63,530 nucleotides of DNA from NCBI GenBank assembly GCA_022827835.1, contig JAJEIO010000030.1, positions 1-63,530 of the forward strand. Direction: 5' to 3'. This document shows positions 23,925 to 33,651 of the stretch, in pieces (positions within the stretch are counted from its first letter, which is position 1; each line of letters starts with the position of its first letter). The notes below the pieces were generated by a model, which saw nothing but the letters and a program-made list of their open reading frames with translations, ran no database searches and was not told where the DNA came from. This DNA is from Candidatus Latescibacterota bacterium. Its GTDB lineage: Bacteria > Latescibacterota > UBA2968 > UBA8231. Position numbers and translations under genes: made by a program.

Positions 23925-26055
23925 GTGGTCGGATAGCCACCTCCAGCTAGCGGGACCGCGCGTATTCCTCGTCCTGCTGCCCTTCCTACTCGCATTCGTT
24001 TATTGGGTATATCAGCGGACGTATCCGCAGGTTGATCCCAAACGCCGCATGGTGCTCGTGGCGTTGCGCGCTGTGGCTGTGGCCTTGCTAACTATGGTAT
24101 TGTGCGAGCCAGTTTTGACGTGGTGGCACCAGCAGGTCATCCGCCCGCTGGTGTTGGTGTTGGTCGATACGAGCCCGAGCATGAGGGTAGCCGACGGGCC
24201 TGTCACGCGACTACAACAGGCGGTGGCTGTGCTGGGCGACGAGCGTTGGTCAGCGCGCTTACAGCAGGCCGAAGTCCGCGCTTGGGGATTTGCCGAGTCG
24301 GCGTATCCGCTCGCGCTTGATACGGTCGCGACCGCAAGTACTCGCGGTCAGGCGACCAATATAGGCCGCGCCCTCGCCGCTAGCTTGGAGGTGGTCACCG
24401 AGCGGGAGCGCGTGCAAGGCGTGGTCCTATTCTCCGACGGAGGCCACAACTTGGGCCGCGATCCCGTGCAACTGGGAGCGGAATTGGGCGTGCCCGTGTA
24501 CGCGCTTGGCGTGGGGGGCGCAGAGGTACCCGTCGATGTTCAGCTAGTGGCCGTGCGCACAGCCGAAACCGGATACGTCGGTCAGAGCCAGCCAATTGAC
24601 GCCGAGGTGCGGAGTTGGGGATACGAAGGACAGCGCGTGGAAGTCCAGCTCTACGAGGGAGAGCGATTGCTCCAGAGACAATCGCTGCTGTTGGCCGGCG
24701 ATGGACAGGTGCAGCGCGTTTCCTTTGCAGTGACGCCCCAGCAGGCTGGCCCGCGCATTTTTCGCGTGGCCATTGCGTCCGTGGCCGGGGAATTTGCGAC
24801 CGCAGACAACGAGGCCCTTGCGTTTACCCACATTCTCGCCGGGCGCACGCGGGTGCTGTTGCTAGCCGGAGGCCCCAGCGAGGATTTGGCCTTTTTGCGT
24901 CGCAGTTTAAGCGCAGATTCGAGTTGGGTAGTAGAGGCCATGATTCAGCGAGAGCCGGACGCGTTCTACGGTGGCGCGTGGAGTCCGGCTGTTTTGCAGG
25001 GTCGGGATGTGGTTCTGGTGAATCCGGGCGAGTGGCTGCTCAACGGCCCGCCTGCCACTGCATTGGTCCAGCATGTGTACGCCGGTGCCGGTTTGCTCGT
25101 CGTTGGGGGGGCCAAGATGGCGCGGGCTTGGCGGGCCGACTCACCGCTGGCTGCGCTCATGCCGCTTCAGGTAGCTGGTCCTGTGCCCTTTGTGCCGGGC
25201 GAGGTCTTGTTGCGACTCAGCGCGGGCGGGCGGCACCATCCGGTCGTGCGCCAGCCTGCGGGTGCGGACGATCCGTGGCTTCGGTTGCCACCGCTGCCAG
25301 GCTACTTTCGCACGGCGCAGCAGCGGCCGGGTACCACCGTGCTGGTCGAGAGCGCAGGCGGCGAGCCTGTCGTAGTTGTGGGCGCGTATGGCGCGGGTAA
25401 GGTCATAGCGGCTCTATCCGCGTCTTTTTGGCGGCTCGACCTGATGAGCAGCGGCGTCGATGGCCAGCCGCAGACCATTCGCACGTTCTGGCGCGACGCC
25501 GCCAAGTGGCTCGCGCTCGACACTCCAGGCGGGCGGGTCCGTGCCTCAACGGAGCGACCCGTGTTCCGGGCGGGAGAGGAAGTGGTTTTCGCGGTGCAGG
25601 TTTTCGACGAACTGCTGAAGCCGCAGCCGGGGGCGACGGTACGGGTCGCGCTAGCCGGGCGAGCAGCATTCGACCTGCAATCACAGGGAGCCGGGCACTA
25701 CCGAGGCGTCGCTAGTGGACTGGCCCCCGGCACGTATGAATACGAGGTCTGGGCCGCAGTGGACCAAGCCGCTGTAGGTACGGCTACGGGTCGCTTTGTC
25801 GTCGAAGAGTACAGCATTGAGCTTGGGGATTTGCGCGCCGACCCACTGCTCTTGGGCGAGCTGGCCCGCGCCAGTGGCGGTCGCGCCTATTCGCTTGCGG
25901 ACTGGGAGGACATGCTAAAACAGCTTGCGCCGCGCAAGCGTTGGGTCGAAAAGGCCGAGGTTTTGCCGCTGTGGGGGCCGCTGTGGCCCGCGCTTTTGGC
26001 GATTGCCCTGTTGGCTGTCGAGTGGTTTGGACGCAAGCGCAGCGGCATGATCTGA
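23893..26055 (+). CDS. Membrane protein with vWA domain and GATase-like domain
   Basis: The product is about 720 residues. Two N-terminal membrane helices (VFLVLLPFLLAFVYWVY and MVLVALRAVAVALLTMVL) precede a von Willebrand A domain with MIDAS motif DTSPSM and LFSDGGHNLG. A glutamine-amidotransferase-like Rossmann segment (LLLAGGPSEDLAFLRRSL) follows, then beta domains, and a C-terminal helix (LWPALLAIALLAVEWF) with a basic tail. This is the build of large BatA-neighbour proteins (DUF4159/vWA class) in diderms. ATG 23893 or 23887 is the likely start, overlapping tsaD by 32-38 bases; the frame is open further upstream within tsaD. Function unclear; envelope maintenance is a guess. Confidence 0.8.
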   Translation: MPLPAWAGVSEWSDSHLQLAGPRVFLVLLPFLLAFVYWVYQRTYPQVDPKRRMVLVALRAVAVALLTMVLCEPVLTWWHQQVIRPLVLVLVDTSPSMRVADGPVTRLQQAVAVLGDERWSARLQQAEVRAWGFAESAYPLALDTVATASTRGQATNIGRALAASLEVVTERERVQGVVLFSDGGHNLGRDPVQLGAELGVPVYALGVGGAEVPVDVQLVAVRTAETGYVGQSQPIDAEVRSWGYEGQRVEVQLYEGERLLQRQSLLLAGDGQVQRVSFAVTPQQAGPRIFRVAIASVAGEFATADNEALAFTHILAGRTRVLLLAGGPSEDLAFLRRSLSADSSWVVEAMIQREPDAFYGGAWSPAVLQGRDVVLVNPGEWLLNGPPATALVQHVYAGAGLLVVGGAKMARAWRADSPLAALMPLQVAGPVPFVPGEVLLRLSAGGRHHPVVRQPAGADDPWLRLPPLPGYFRTAQQRPGTTVLVESAGGEPVVVVGAYGAGKVIAALSASFWRLDLMSSGVDGQPQTIRTFWRDAAKWLALDTPGGRVRASTERPVFRAGEEVVFAVQVFDELLKPQPGATVRVALAGRAAFDLQSQGAGHYRGVASGLAPGTYEYEVWAAVDQAAVGTATGRFVVEEYSIELGDLRADPLLLGELARASGGRAYSLADWEDMLKQLAPRKRWVEKAEVLPLWGPLWPALLAIALLAVEWFGRKRSGMI

Positions 26056-26157
26056 CGCGCCGCAAGATGCAAAAAGCCGCGTTTTTGTTTATTTTTTGTT
26101 AATCCCCTTTCCAATCCGATTGCTTCCCAGCCTAGTACTAGCGGAGTCTGCAGCTCT

Positions 26158-28464
26158 ATGTCCGAGTTTTTGCATACGCCCAAAGGAGAGAAGAGACCCC
26201 AAGCGCTGGGGGTGCTCCTCCTCGGTCTCGGCGCGTTTTTGCTCGTCTGCTTGATATCCCATTCGCCGCTGGATCCTCCTAATTCGAGCCGCTCGGTGGT
26301 GGAGAGTTTGAATTGGGGGGGGTGGATCGGTGCGTATGCGTCGTATGGGGCCTTTGCGGGCATGGGACTGGCCGCGTATGTCTGGCCCATGCTCTTGTTG
26401 CTGTGGGGTTGGAATAGGGTGCGTTGCCAGCCGGTGGCTCTTGCTGTGCAGCGCAGTGTGGGCCTTTTGCTCATGGCCGTCTTCATCAGCATCGCTACCG
26501 GCCTGCCCGACTATTCGCCGCACACGGCCTACGCACTGGGCGGTGTGCTGGGAACCCAGATTAGCTTGGATCTCCTCATACCGTATCTAGGGAGGCTGGG
26601 GGCGGCGGTTTTGCTGGGCTCGTTGTTTGTGGTTGCGGTGATTTTGACCCCCGGGCTGAACTGGCGGCTGTTGGCGTGGCTGGGCGGTGGTTTGGCGGTA
26701 GTTTGGCGGTGGCTCGGGCGTTTGCGGGGACTGCTTCCCACTATGCATAAGAGCAAAGCTGCAAAAAGGAAACGGGGCGAAACCGCCATGGTGCGAGAAA
26801 TGCGACCCGAGATTGGCGCGGAGTCTCGGGTCGAGGATGCGGCCCCTTGGAAGCCAATGGTTGAAGAGGTTGCTGCAGTGGAGCCTCGGGTGCAGGAACC
26901 AGCGCGCGCTGAGCGGCGAGAGCGCAAAAAGAAGAAGGAACCGGCGGTCGAAGATGCAGTTGTGCCAGAGCCGGTACGCCAACAAGAGAAGGCAGAGCCA
27001 GCCCGCAAGCCAGCCAGTGGTCGCTACGAAATCCCGAGCACCCAGTTGCTAGACGAAGTGCCAGCTAGCCAAAGTGACGTCTCTAAGGAGGCCTTGCTGG
27101 AAAACGCCAAGCTGCTGGAGAATGCGCTGGGTAATTTCGACGTGGCCTGTCAGGTCGTGGAGGTGAGTCCCGGGCCAGTGGTGACGCGCTACGAGGTGGA
27201 GCCAGCCCCAGGGGTCAAGGTCAATCGCATTGCCGCGCTTTCGGACGATCTCGCGCGCGTGATGAGCGCCAAAGGCATTCGCATTCAAGCGCCGGTGCCG
27301 GGCAAATCCGTGGTGGGGGTGGAGGTTGCCAATCAGGAGCGAGAGACCGTTTACTTGCGCGAGATTATCGAAGACGAGGTGTTCAGCCGGTCGGATTCCA
27401 AGCTGGTCATGGCGCTGGGCAAGACTATTTCGGGCGAGCCGTGCGCCGCGGATTTGGCCAAAATGCCTCATCTATTGGTCGCCGGTGCCACCGGGGCTGG
27501 CAAGAGCGTGTGCCTGAACAGCCTAATTTGCAGTATCCTCCTCAAGGCCAGGCCGGACGAAGTGCGCTTTATCATGGTCGATCCCAAGGTAGTAGAATTG
27601 ACGATGTACAACGATATACCACACTTGCTGGTGCCAGTTATCACCGAGCCGAAAAGGGCCGCCGAGGCCCTGAAGTGGGCGGTAGCCGAAATGGAAGCTC
27701 GCTACCAGAAGCTGGCCCAGCTGGGGGTGCGCAATCTGTCCGACTACAACGCCAAGCTGGCGAGCGTCCAAGCCGAGGCTGCCGAAGACGGCGTTGAGCC
27801 TGAGAAGCCGCTGGCGTACATCGTGATAGTAATCGACGAATTTGCCGATTTGATGATGACGGCCCCCGCTGAGGTGGAGACCTCGCTGATGGGTTTGGCG
27901 CAGAAGTCGCGCGCTGTGGGCATTCACATCATTTTGGCGACCCAGCGGCCTTCGGTGAACGTGATTACCGGGGTAATCAAGGCCAACTTCCCGTCGCGCA
28001 TTGCCTTCCAAGTGGCGTCAAAGACGGACTCGCGCACGATTCTCGATCTCAACGGGGCTGAGCGGCTGTTGGGGATGGGTGATATGCTCTTTCTGCCGAG
28101 CGGCCAAGGCGAGCCGCTCCGCGTCCACGGAGCCTTTATTTCTGGCGAGGAAACCGAGCGCTTGGTCGCGGCATTAAAAGAGAGCCAGTACGAGGCCGAG
28201 GAAGTTGCGGTGTTTTCCGAGCAGCCGGATATTAACGCGGCTGCCGATGTGCGCGACGACCTTTTCGACGATGCCGTGCGCTTAGTCTGCGAACACCAGC
28301 AGGCCTCCACATCGTTTTTGCAGCGGCGCTTAAAAGTGGGTTATTCCCGCGCCGCGCGATTGATGGACGAGCTGGAGGCCGCCGGTATCGTCGGGCCGAT
28401 CGTCGGGGCAAAGCCGCGCGAGATTCTCGTCGAGCGCGCGGAAGAGGAGGACGCGGAAGAATGA
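26158..28464 (+). CDS. ftsK: DNA translocase FtsK/SpoIIIE
   Basis: FtsK is the septum-localised, ATP-driven pump that clears chromosome termini from the closing division site. The 768-residue protein has about four N-terminal membrane helices (to residue 190), a short charged linker rich in E, K and R (200-290) and the motor domain with Walker A GATGAGKSV at about 443 and Walker B VIVIDEFADLMM. A C-terminal gamma winged-helix domain (LQRRLKVGYSRAARLMDELE) reads the orienting DNA motifs. It starts 102 bases after the vWA gene, with no clear terminator between, and overlaps lolA by four bases (ATGA). Confidence 0.95.
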   Translation: MSEFLHTPKGEKRPQALGVLLLGLGAFLLVCLISHSPLDPPNSSRSVVESLNWGGWIGAYASYGAFAGMGLAAYVWPMLLLLWGWNRVRCQPVALAVQRSVGLLLMAVFISIATGLPDYSPHTAYALGGVLGTQISLDLLIPYLGRLGAAVLLGSLFVVAVILTPGLNWRLLAWLGGGLAVVWRWLGRLRGLLPTMHKSKAAKRKRGETAMVREMRPEIGAESRVEDAAPWKPMVEEVAAVEPRVQEPARAERRERKKKKEPAVEDAVVPEPVRQQEKAEPARKPASGRYEIPSTQLLDEVPASQSDVSKEALLENAKLLENALGNFDVACQVVEVSPGPVVTRYEVEPAPGVKVNRIAALSDDLARVMSAKGIRIQAPVPGKSVVGVEVANQERETVYLREIIEDEVFSRSDSKLVMALGKTISGEPCAADLAKMPHLLVAGATGAGKSVCLNSLICSILLKARPDEVRFIMVDPKVVELTMYNDIPHLLVPVITEPKRAAEALKWAVAEMEARYQKLAQLGVRNLSDYNAKLASVQAEAAEDGVEPEKPLAYIVIVIDEFADLMMTAPAEVETSLMGLAQKSRAVGIHIILATQRPSVNVITGVIKANFPSRIAFQVASKTDSRTILDLNGAERLLGMGDMLFLPSGQGEPLRVHGAFISGEETERLVAALKESQYEAEEVAVFSEQPDINAAADVRDDLFDDAVRLVCEHQQASTSFLQRRLKVGYSRAARLMDELEAAGIVGPIVGAKPREILVERAEEEDAEE

Positions 28465-29105
28465 GACTGTGGTTGTGGGTTGTGCTCTGTGTGGGCTTGG
28501 CGGCAAGCACGGCTTTTGGGCAAAGCGGCGAAGAAATCATCGCTAGGGTGCAAAAGCGCCTCGCTAGCTACAAGACGTTTTCAGCCCGCTTTGAAAAGCA
28601 GTTCTACTGGGCCGTGCTGGATAAGTACCGCAGCCGCGAGGGCCGGATCTATTTGCGCCGCCCGAATCGCTTTCGCATCGAACTGGAAGGCGGCGATGTG
28701 GTGGTGGCCGATGGCAAGGCCGTCTGGTCGTATGTCGTGCACAACGGCCAAGTGGTGATCAGCCCCTACGAAGCGGAAATAAAGACTCCGTGGGAAGTAT
28801 TTTTCGACTATACCGAGCGCTATGTGCCCATTGCGGTGGAGGAAAGCGCGTTGAGAGGACGGCCTTGCTATTTGCTGATTATGGCACCGGAAAACGAAGC
28901 CTCTGTGGTCGAACAGATGCGGGTTTGGGTGGATCCTAGGGGATGGATTCTACTGCAAGTCGAGCAGCGCGAGGCCAATGGCAATCGCACGGCGTACGTC
29001 CTGAGGGATCACCGCGCCAATAGGAGGATAGCCGACGAGATCTTTTCTTTCGAGATGCCAGAAGGGGTGGAGGTGCTGGACACGAGGGAATCCCCTGTTG
29101 AGTAA
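28461..29105 (+). CDS. lolA: Outer-membrane lipoprotein carrier LolA-like
   Basis: The 214-residue periplasmic protein has a signal peptide (RLWLWVVLCVGLAASTAFGQS) and the LolA half-barrel pattern: YKTFSARFEKQFYW, then RSREGRIYLRRPNRFRIELEG and DGKAVWSYVVHNGQVVISPYE. LolA takes lipoproteins released by LolCDE and carries them to the outer membrane. LolC/E and LolD homologues follow 3-5 kb downstream in the same run, which supports the call. Confidence 0.88.
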   Translation: MRLWLWVVLCVGLAASTAFGQSGEEIIARVQKRLASYKTFSARFEKQFYWAVLDKYRSREGRIYLRRPNRFRIELEGGDVVVADGKAVWSYVVHNGQVVISPYEAEIKTPWEVFFDYTERYVPIAVEESALRGRPCYLLIMAPENEASVVEQMRVWVDPRGWILLQVEQREANGNRTAYVLRDHRANRRIADEIFSFEMPEGVEVLDTRESPVE

Positions 29106-30771
29106 GGGGGTGCGGTGGTGGTGCGGGGCTCTACTGGTACACGTGGGGGCCTTGGCGGTTGCAGCGGATCAGAGTATCTGGATTCTGTTGCGCGACAAAA
29201 CGGATGCCGAGGGACGGCGCATCGCTTGGGTGGATTTGGGGGCTGGTCATACGGACGCGGAGTTGGACCTGCCCGTCAGCCCACGCTATATCGAGCGGCT
29301 GCGGGAGATGGGGGTGGTCGTGCGCTTCTCCTCGCGTTGGCTCAACGCGGTCAGTGCGCGGGTCTCGCCCGAGGTACAGCGCCGAGTGCAGACCGCGGAC
29401 TTTGTCGTTGCAACGCGGCCCGTGCAGCGCTTATCGCGGCCCCGTCCACTGCCGTCCGCGCTGTTTGCCAGTCCTAAGTTGCAGCAAAGCCGTTATGGAC
29501 TCGCCTTTGAGCAGTTGGCCCAAATCGCCGTTCCCCCCCTACATGACCAAGGTCTGACGGGTGCTGGGGTGCGCGTGGCCTTGCTCGACAATGGTTTCCA
29601 CTACGCCGGACACGCGGCCTTTGCTTCTATTCGCGTGGTGGCTCAGCGCGACTTTGTCAATGACGACGAGATTGTCAGCGATGAAGCCGATCAACCCATC
29701 ACGGGCGACGAAAGGAGCGGCAGCCAAAACTTGCACGGTGCGCAAGTACTTTCCCTGCTGGCAGGATATCAGCCCGATCACTTTGTCGGCGTAGCACCCG
29801 ACGCTGAGTACATCTTGGCTAAGACCGAACTAAACGATGACATGCCCGAAATGCCCTCGGAGGAGGACCGCTGGGTCGCCGGTTTGGAATGGGCCGACAG
29901 CTTGGGAGCGCAGGTGGTCAACAGCTCGTTGGGCTACAATCGGTGGGACGACGGCACGGGTTACTCGCCAGCGGATCTGGACGGAGAAACCGCGCTGACG
30001 AGCGTGGCGGCGGCGCTGGCAGTGCGGCGCGGCATCGCGGTGGTGGTGTCCGCGGGCAATGAGGCCAACGGGGATTGGCACTACATAACGATGCCGGCGG
30101 ACGCCGATGGCGCGATTGCGGTGGGAGCGGTAGATGTGCCCGGCAGTGGCGAGCGCACGCCGCAGATTGCCTCCTTTAGCTCGCGGGGGCCAACGGCTGA
30201 TGGCCGCATCAAGCCGGATGTGGTCGCGCCCGGTAGCGGCGTGGTGGTCGCGGATCTGCGGCGCGGCGGCTATGTGCGCAGGGGCGGCACTTCCTTTGCG
30301 GCCCCCTTGGTGAGCGGGGTTTGCGCCCTGTTGTTGCAAAAAAATCCCGAATGGACGCCGGCCCAAGTACTGGAGGCTTTGCGTTCGACCGCGCTGGACT
30401 TGGGAACCGCCGGTCCCGATACGGTGTATGGTTGGGGTCAGATAAACGCACTGGCGGCCAGTGGCCTCGACGAGGTGCCGCCGGAGGAGGACCGCCTGTT
30501 GGCACCTTTCCCCAATCCAGCGCGGGACGGGGTGGTGCATTTTCCCGTGCAGCTAGCCGAGCGCGGCCTCGTCGAGTTGAGCGTTTTTGACATAGTGGGC
30601 CGATTGGTGTTCACCGAGCGTTGGGATCTGTGGCCGGGGAGCCACGACCGGCCGGGCCGCGCCCCGCGTTGGACGCCGAGCCGGGCCGTAGCCAACGGGA
30701 TGTACTTCTATCAACTGCGGTTGCCTAGCCGCAGCCGCTTGGGCAAAATTGCCCTTGTGCGCGCCCCTTGA
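29098..30771 (+). CDS. Secreted subtilisin-like serine protease (S8) with C-terminal sorting domain
   Basis: The product is about 557 residues. A short signal peptide (WWCGALLVHVGALAVAAD) and a propeptide-like part precede the S8 catalytic domain. The triad is visible: Asp in VALLDNGF (about 163), His in NLHGAQVLSLLAG (about 213) and Ser in GGTSFAAPLVSGV (about 399). The last 90 residues (APFPNPARDGVVHFPVQLAE, VFDIVGR, NGMYFYQLRL) form an FCB-type sorting domain, so the protease is probably exported to the surface. The TTG at 29098 overlaps the lolA stop; GTG 29110 is an alternative start. Confidence 0.88.
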   Translation: MSKGVRWWCGALLVHVGALAVAADQSIWILLRDKTDAEGRRIAWVDLGAGHTDAELDLPVSPRYIERLREMGVVVRFSSRWLNAVSARVSPEVQRRVQTADFVVATRPVQRLSRPRPLPSALFASPKLQQSRYGLAFEQLAQIAVPPLHDQGLTGAGVRVALLDNGFHYAGHAAFASIRVVAQRDFVNDDEIVSDEADQPITGDERSGSQNLHGAQVLSLLAGYQPDHFVGVAPDAEYILAKTELNDDMPEMPSEEDRWVAGLEWADSLGAQVVNSSLGYNRWDDGTGYSPADLDGETALTSVAAALAVRRGIAVVVSAGNEANGDWHYITMPADADGAIAVGAVDVPGSGERTPQIASFSSRGPTADGRIKPDVVAPGSGVVVADLRRGGYVRRGGTSFAAPLVSGVCALLLQKNPEWTPAQVLEALRSTALDLGTAGPDTVYGWGQINALAASGLDEVPPEEDRLLAPFPNPARDGVVHFPVQLAERGLVELSVFDIVGRLVFTERWDLWPGSHDRPGRAPRWTPSRAVANGMYFYQLRLPSRSRLGKIALVRAP

Positions 30772-30778
30772 GGAAGCC

Positions 30779-31306
30779 ATGGTAATCAAAGCAAGCGAGC
30801 GCAAGAAGCAGTTGAACAAACGCCTGCGGCTGCTCAACCGCCTCGTCTTGGGCGGCGTGACCCTCTTCGTGCCGATCTACATTGGGGTGAGCTTGACAGG
30901 CGGATCGGCGGACAAGCTGGAAAATTTGACCAACCTGTTCGCCAACATCAACAACCAAGTTGCCCTGACGGTACCCGTGGACGGGGTGCGCTACATGCAC
31001 TTTTTTCACGGTCCGCCTGACGAGGGACACAAGTTCGTGCTCATCGACGTGCGGTTGCAGGTGAATTTGCAGCTTGCTTGGGCGATTGTGCCGAAGTGTT
31101 TTCAGCTAGTTGACGATGGTGGGCGGCGCTATTATCCGCTGTCGCGATCGCCGTTTTTCATTGCACACACCGACCAACTCAAGGGGACCAAGGGCGAGGT
31201 GTACGAGGGGCAGCTACTTTTTGAAATACCCTCTGAACGCAAGCACGAAAGCCTCCTTTTTGATCGCTATACAGAAACCAAGGAAGACGATAATGGCCAC
31301 GATTGA
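30779..31306 (+). CDS. Membrane-anchored protein with DUF4352-like domain
   Basis: The product has 175 residues: a basic N-terminus, one membrane helix (LVLGGVTLFVPIYIGVSLTG), then a beta-rich extracytoplasmic domain. The VLIDVRLQVNLQL and RRYYPLSRSPFF stretches and the late LLFEIPSER pattern resemble DUF4352/telomeric-repeat-like immunoglobulin folds. The end overlaps prfB by 14 bases. Role unknown. Confidence 0.65.
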   Translation: MVIKASERKKQLNKRLRLLNRLVLGGVTLFVPIYIGVSLTGGSADKLENLTNLFANINNQVALTVPVDGVRYMHFFHGPPDEGHKFVLIDVRLQVNLQLAWAIVPKCFQLVDDGGRRYYPLSRSPFFIAHTDQLKGTKGEVYEGQLLFEIPSERKHESLLFDRYTETKEDDNGHD

Positions 31307-32388
31307 GGAACAGTTGGCAAGTGGGCGGCAGCAGCTAGAGCGGCTGCGAGGGTATCTTTGACATAAGCGGCAAAAAGGAAGAGTTGGCCGCGCTAGAAAA
31401 GCGCATGGCGGCCGCGGACTTTTGGAGCGATCGGCGGCAGGCGGAATCCGTCGGCAAGACAGCGCGCATTCTCAAGGACATCATCGCGGATTGGGAGACC
31501 TTGGATGTGCAGTTGGAGGACTTGGATCAACTGCGGCAGATGGCGGCCGAAGAGGGCGATACAGAGGCGCTGGCCGAGGTCGAGGCCGAGGTCGAAAGCG
31601 CCATGCAGGGCATTGGCGAATTGGAGTTTCGCACGATGCTCAACGACGAGGCCGATCCCAAAAACGCAATTCTCGTCATTCACTCGGGAGCAGGGGGCAC
31701 GGATGCCGCCGAATGGGCGTCGATGTTGATGCGCCTATACACGCGCTGGACCGAGCGCCACGGCATGGAATGTACAGTCGTGGATCTACAGCAGGCCGAG
31801 GAAGCTGGCATCAAGGGCGTAACCATTGAGGTTAGAGGGGATTATGCGTATGGCTACCTCAAGGCCGAGGCCGGCGTCCATCGCTTGGTGCGGCTCTCGC
31901 CGTTTGATACGAGTCGCCGCCGGCACACTTCGTTTGCTTCGGTTTTTGTCTATCCAGAAGTCGAAGACGATATCGAGGTAGATATCAACGACGAGGACGT
32001 GAAGGTCGAAACCTACCGCTCCGGCGGCGCGGGCGGCCAACACGTGAACAAGACCGCCTCAGCCGTGCGGCTGACGCATCTGCCCACTGGCATTGTCGTC
32101 CAGTGCCAAAACGAGCGCTCGCAGTTCAAGAACAAAGCCACTGCGTTTAAGGTACTCAAGGCGCGCCTGTACCAGCACCTCAAGGACGAACAGAAGCAGA
32201 AACAGCTCGCGGTGGAGAGCACCAAGAAGAGCATTGACTTCGGGTCGCAGATCCGCTCCTACGTGCTCCATCCATACACCATAGTCAAAGATCACCGCAC
32301 CGCTTGCGAAACGGCCAACGTCCAAGCGGTAATGGACGGCGACATCGACCGCTTCATCCGGGCCTATTTGACCGAGGGACAAGCGTGA
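31293..32388 (+). CDS. prfB: Peptide chain release factor 2 with programmed +1 frameshift
   Basis: RF2 reads UAA and UGA and frees the nascent peptide. The first 22 codons from ATG 31293 end RLRGYL, then CTT TGA C (31356-31362). Slipping +1 on CTT continues as D-ISGKKEELAALEKRM to the stop at 32388, giving a 364-residue protein. The pre-shift sequence GAGGGTATCTTTGAC is almost the Escherichia coli RF2 site, including a Shine-Dalgarno-like AGGG. Low RF2 favours the shift, so the gene regulates itself. The SPF stop-codon-reading tripeptide (RLSPFDTSRR) and the GGQ catalytic motif (GGAGGQHVNKT) are present. Its end overlaps the lolC/E GTG start. Confidence 0.96.
31353..31362 (+). promoter_or_regulatory. 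Programmed +1 frameshift site of prfB
   Basis: TAT CTT TGA C is the canonical RF2 slip site. The in-frame TGA is at 31359-31361, and the shifted frame starts with GAC at 31360. Confidence 0.95.
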
Positions 32389-33650
32389 GCATTGCCTTGT
32401 TTGTCGCCGGCCGCTACCTGCGCTCCAAGCAACGCGAAGGCTTCTTTTCCGTCATTGCCTATATGGCCGTCGGTGGAGTGATCTTGGGAGTAGCGGCTTT
32501 GGTGATCATCCTCTCGGTGACGAATGGTTTTGCCGGCGAGGTCAAAAATCGGCTGATCGGCATGAACGCTCATGTCAACATTCGCCGCTTCGACGGCGGC
32601 CCCATCGCGGACTGGGACGCGCTGTTGCAGCAGGTGAAAGGCGCTGACGGGGTCGTGGGAGCAGCTCCGGTCGTGGATTCCAAGGTCATTATTGCCTCGC
32701 AGCTCGATTTGGGCCGGGTCGATGGCATCCCCGTGTGGGGCATTGATCCGGCGACCTTTCCAGCGGTTTCCGACCTGACCGAACACCTGCGCTACGCCGA
32801 TCCAGAGGGGCACTTGCGCCTCGGCTTGCTCGCAGAGCTGAACAAGCGGGGGATTGTCCTCGGCGAGTACTTGGCGCGGCGCTTGCACGTGGGGCCGGGG
32901 TCTGAGGTGTTGCTGATGACGGTGCAAAATCTCGATGTGGAAGCAGCCGTGATGGATGGTTTCTCGCCGCGTCCATGGTCCTTTTTCGTGACCGATCACT
33001 TTGAAAGCGGCATGTACCAGTACGATGACAACTATGCTTTTATTCATATAGAAGACGCCCAGCGCATGCTCGAATTGGGCGATGCGATTACTGATATCCA
33101 CATCCACGTCGCAGACATCTACCAAGCGCCTGAGATCCGCGACCGCCTAGCCGAGGAGTTGGGCTATCCCTATCAAGTGCGCGATTGGACCCAGCTTTTT
33201 CCCGAGTTCTTCCGCTGGATCGAGTTGGAAAAATGGGCGATCTTCCTCGCGCTGAGTCTCATCGTGCTGGTCGCTGCTTTTAACATCATGTCGATCCTAG
33301 TTATGTCGGTGCTGATCAAGACGCCCGAGATCGGCATCTTGCGGACGATCGGTTGCACCGTGGGCGAGATTTATCGCATCTTCATCTATCAGGGCTTGGT
33401 CATTGGCGGCATCGGCACCTTCTTGGGCTGCTTGATCGGTTTTGCACTCTGTTTAGCCCAACAGCGCTTTGCGCTGATTTCCATTCCCGGGGACATGTAT
33501 TTCATCAGCTCGTTGCCCGTGGATATGGATGTCGTGGATTTTGCACTGGTAGCGGCTATTAGCATGGTCATCTGCTTGGCGACGTCGATTTACCCGGCGC
33601 GCAAGGCCGCGGGGTTGATGCCCGTAGAAGCCATTCGGTATATAATGTAA
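32385..33650 (+). CDS. Lipoprotein-releasing ABC permease LolC/LolE
   Basis: The 421-residue inner-membrane permease of the Lol lipoprotein extractor has four membrane helices: one near the N-terminus (FFSVIAYMAVGGVILGVAALVIIL), a large periplasmic MacB-type domain, then three at about 285-310, 330-355 and 385-405. It is one type, not clearly C or E, so a homodimer with LolD is possible, as in many non-enteric diderms. The GTG at 32385 overlaps the prfB stop (GTGA); an upstream extension is inside prfB and was rejected. Confidence 0.92.
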   Translation: MSIALFVAGRYLRSKQREGFFSVIAYMAVGGVILGVAALVIILSVTNGFAGEVKNRLIGMNAHVNIRRFDGGPIADWDALLQQVKGADGVVGAAPVVDSKVIIASQLDLGRVDGIPVWGIDPATFPAVSDLTEHLRYADPEGHLRLGLLAELNKRGIVLGEYLARRLHVGPGSEVLLMTVQNLDVEAAVMDGFSPRPWSFFVTDHFESGMYQYDDNYAFIHIEDAQRMLELGDAITDIHIHVADIYQAPEIRDRLAEELGYPYQVRDWTQLFPEFFRWIELEKWAIFLALSLIVLVAAFNIMSILVMSVLIKTPEIGILRTIGCTVGEIYRIFIYQGLVIGGIGTFLGCLIGFALCLAQQRFALISIPGDMYFISSLPVDMDVVDFALVAAISMVICLATSIYPARKAAGLMPVEAIRYIM

Positions 33651-33651
33651 G

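Noticed and set aside
26056..26157. AT-rich CAAAAA/TTTTTG hairpin before ftsK as a terminator
   Set aside because: The stem is only six A-T-dominated pairs; too weak to call.
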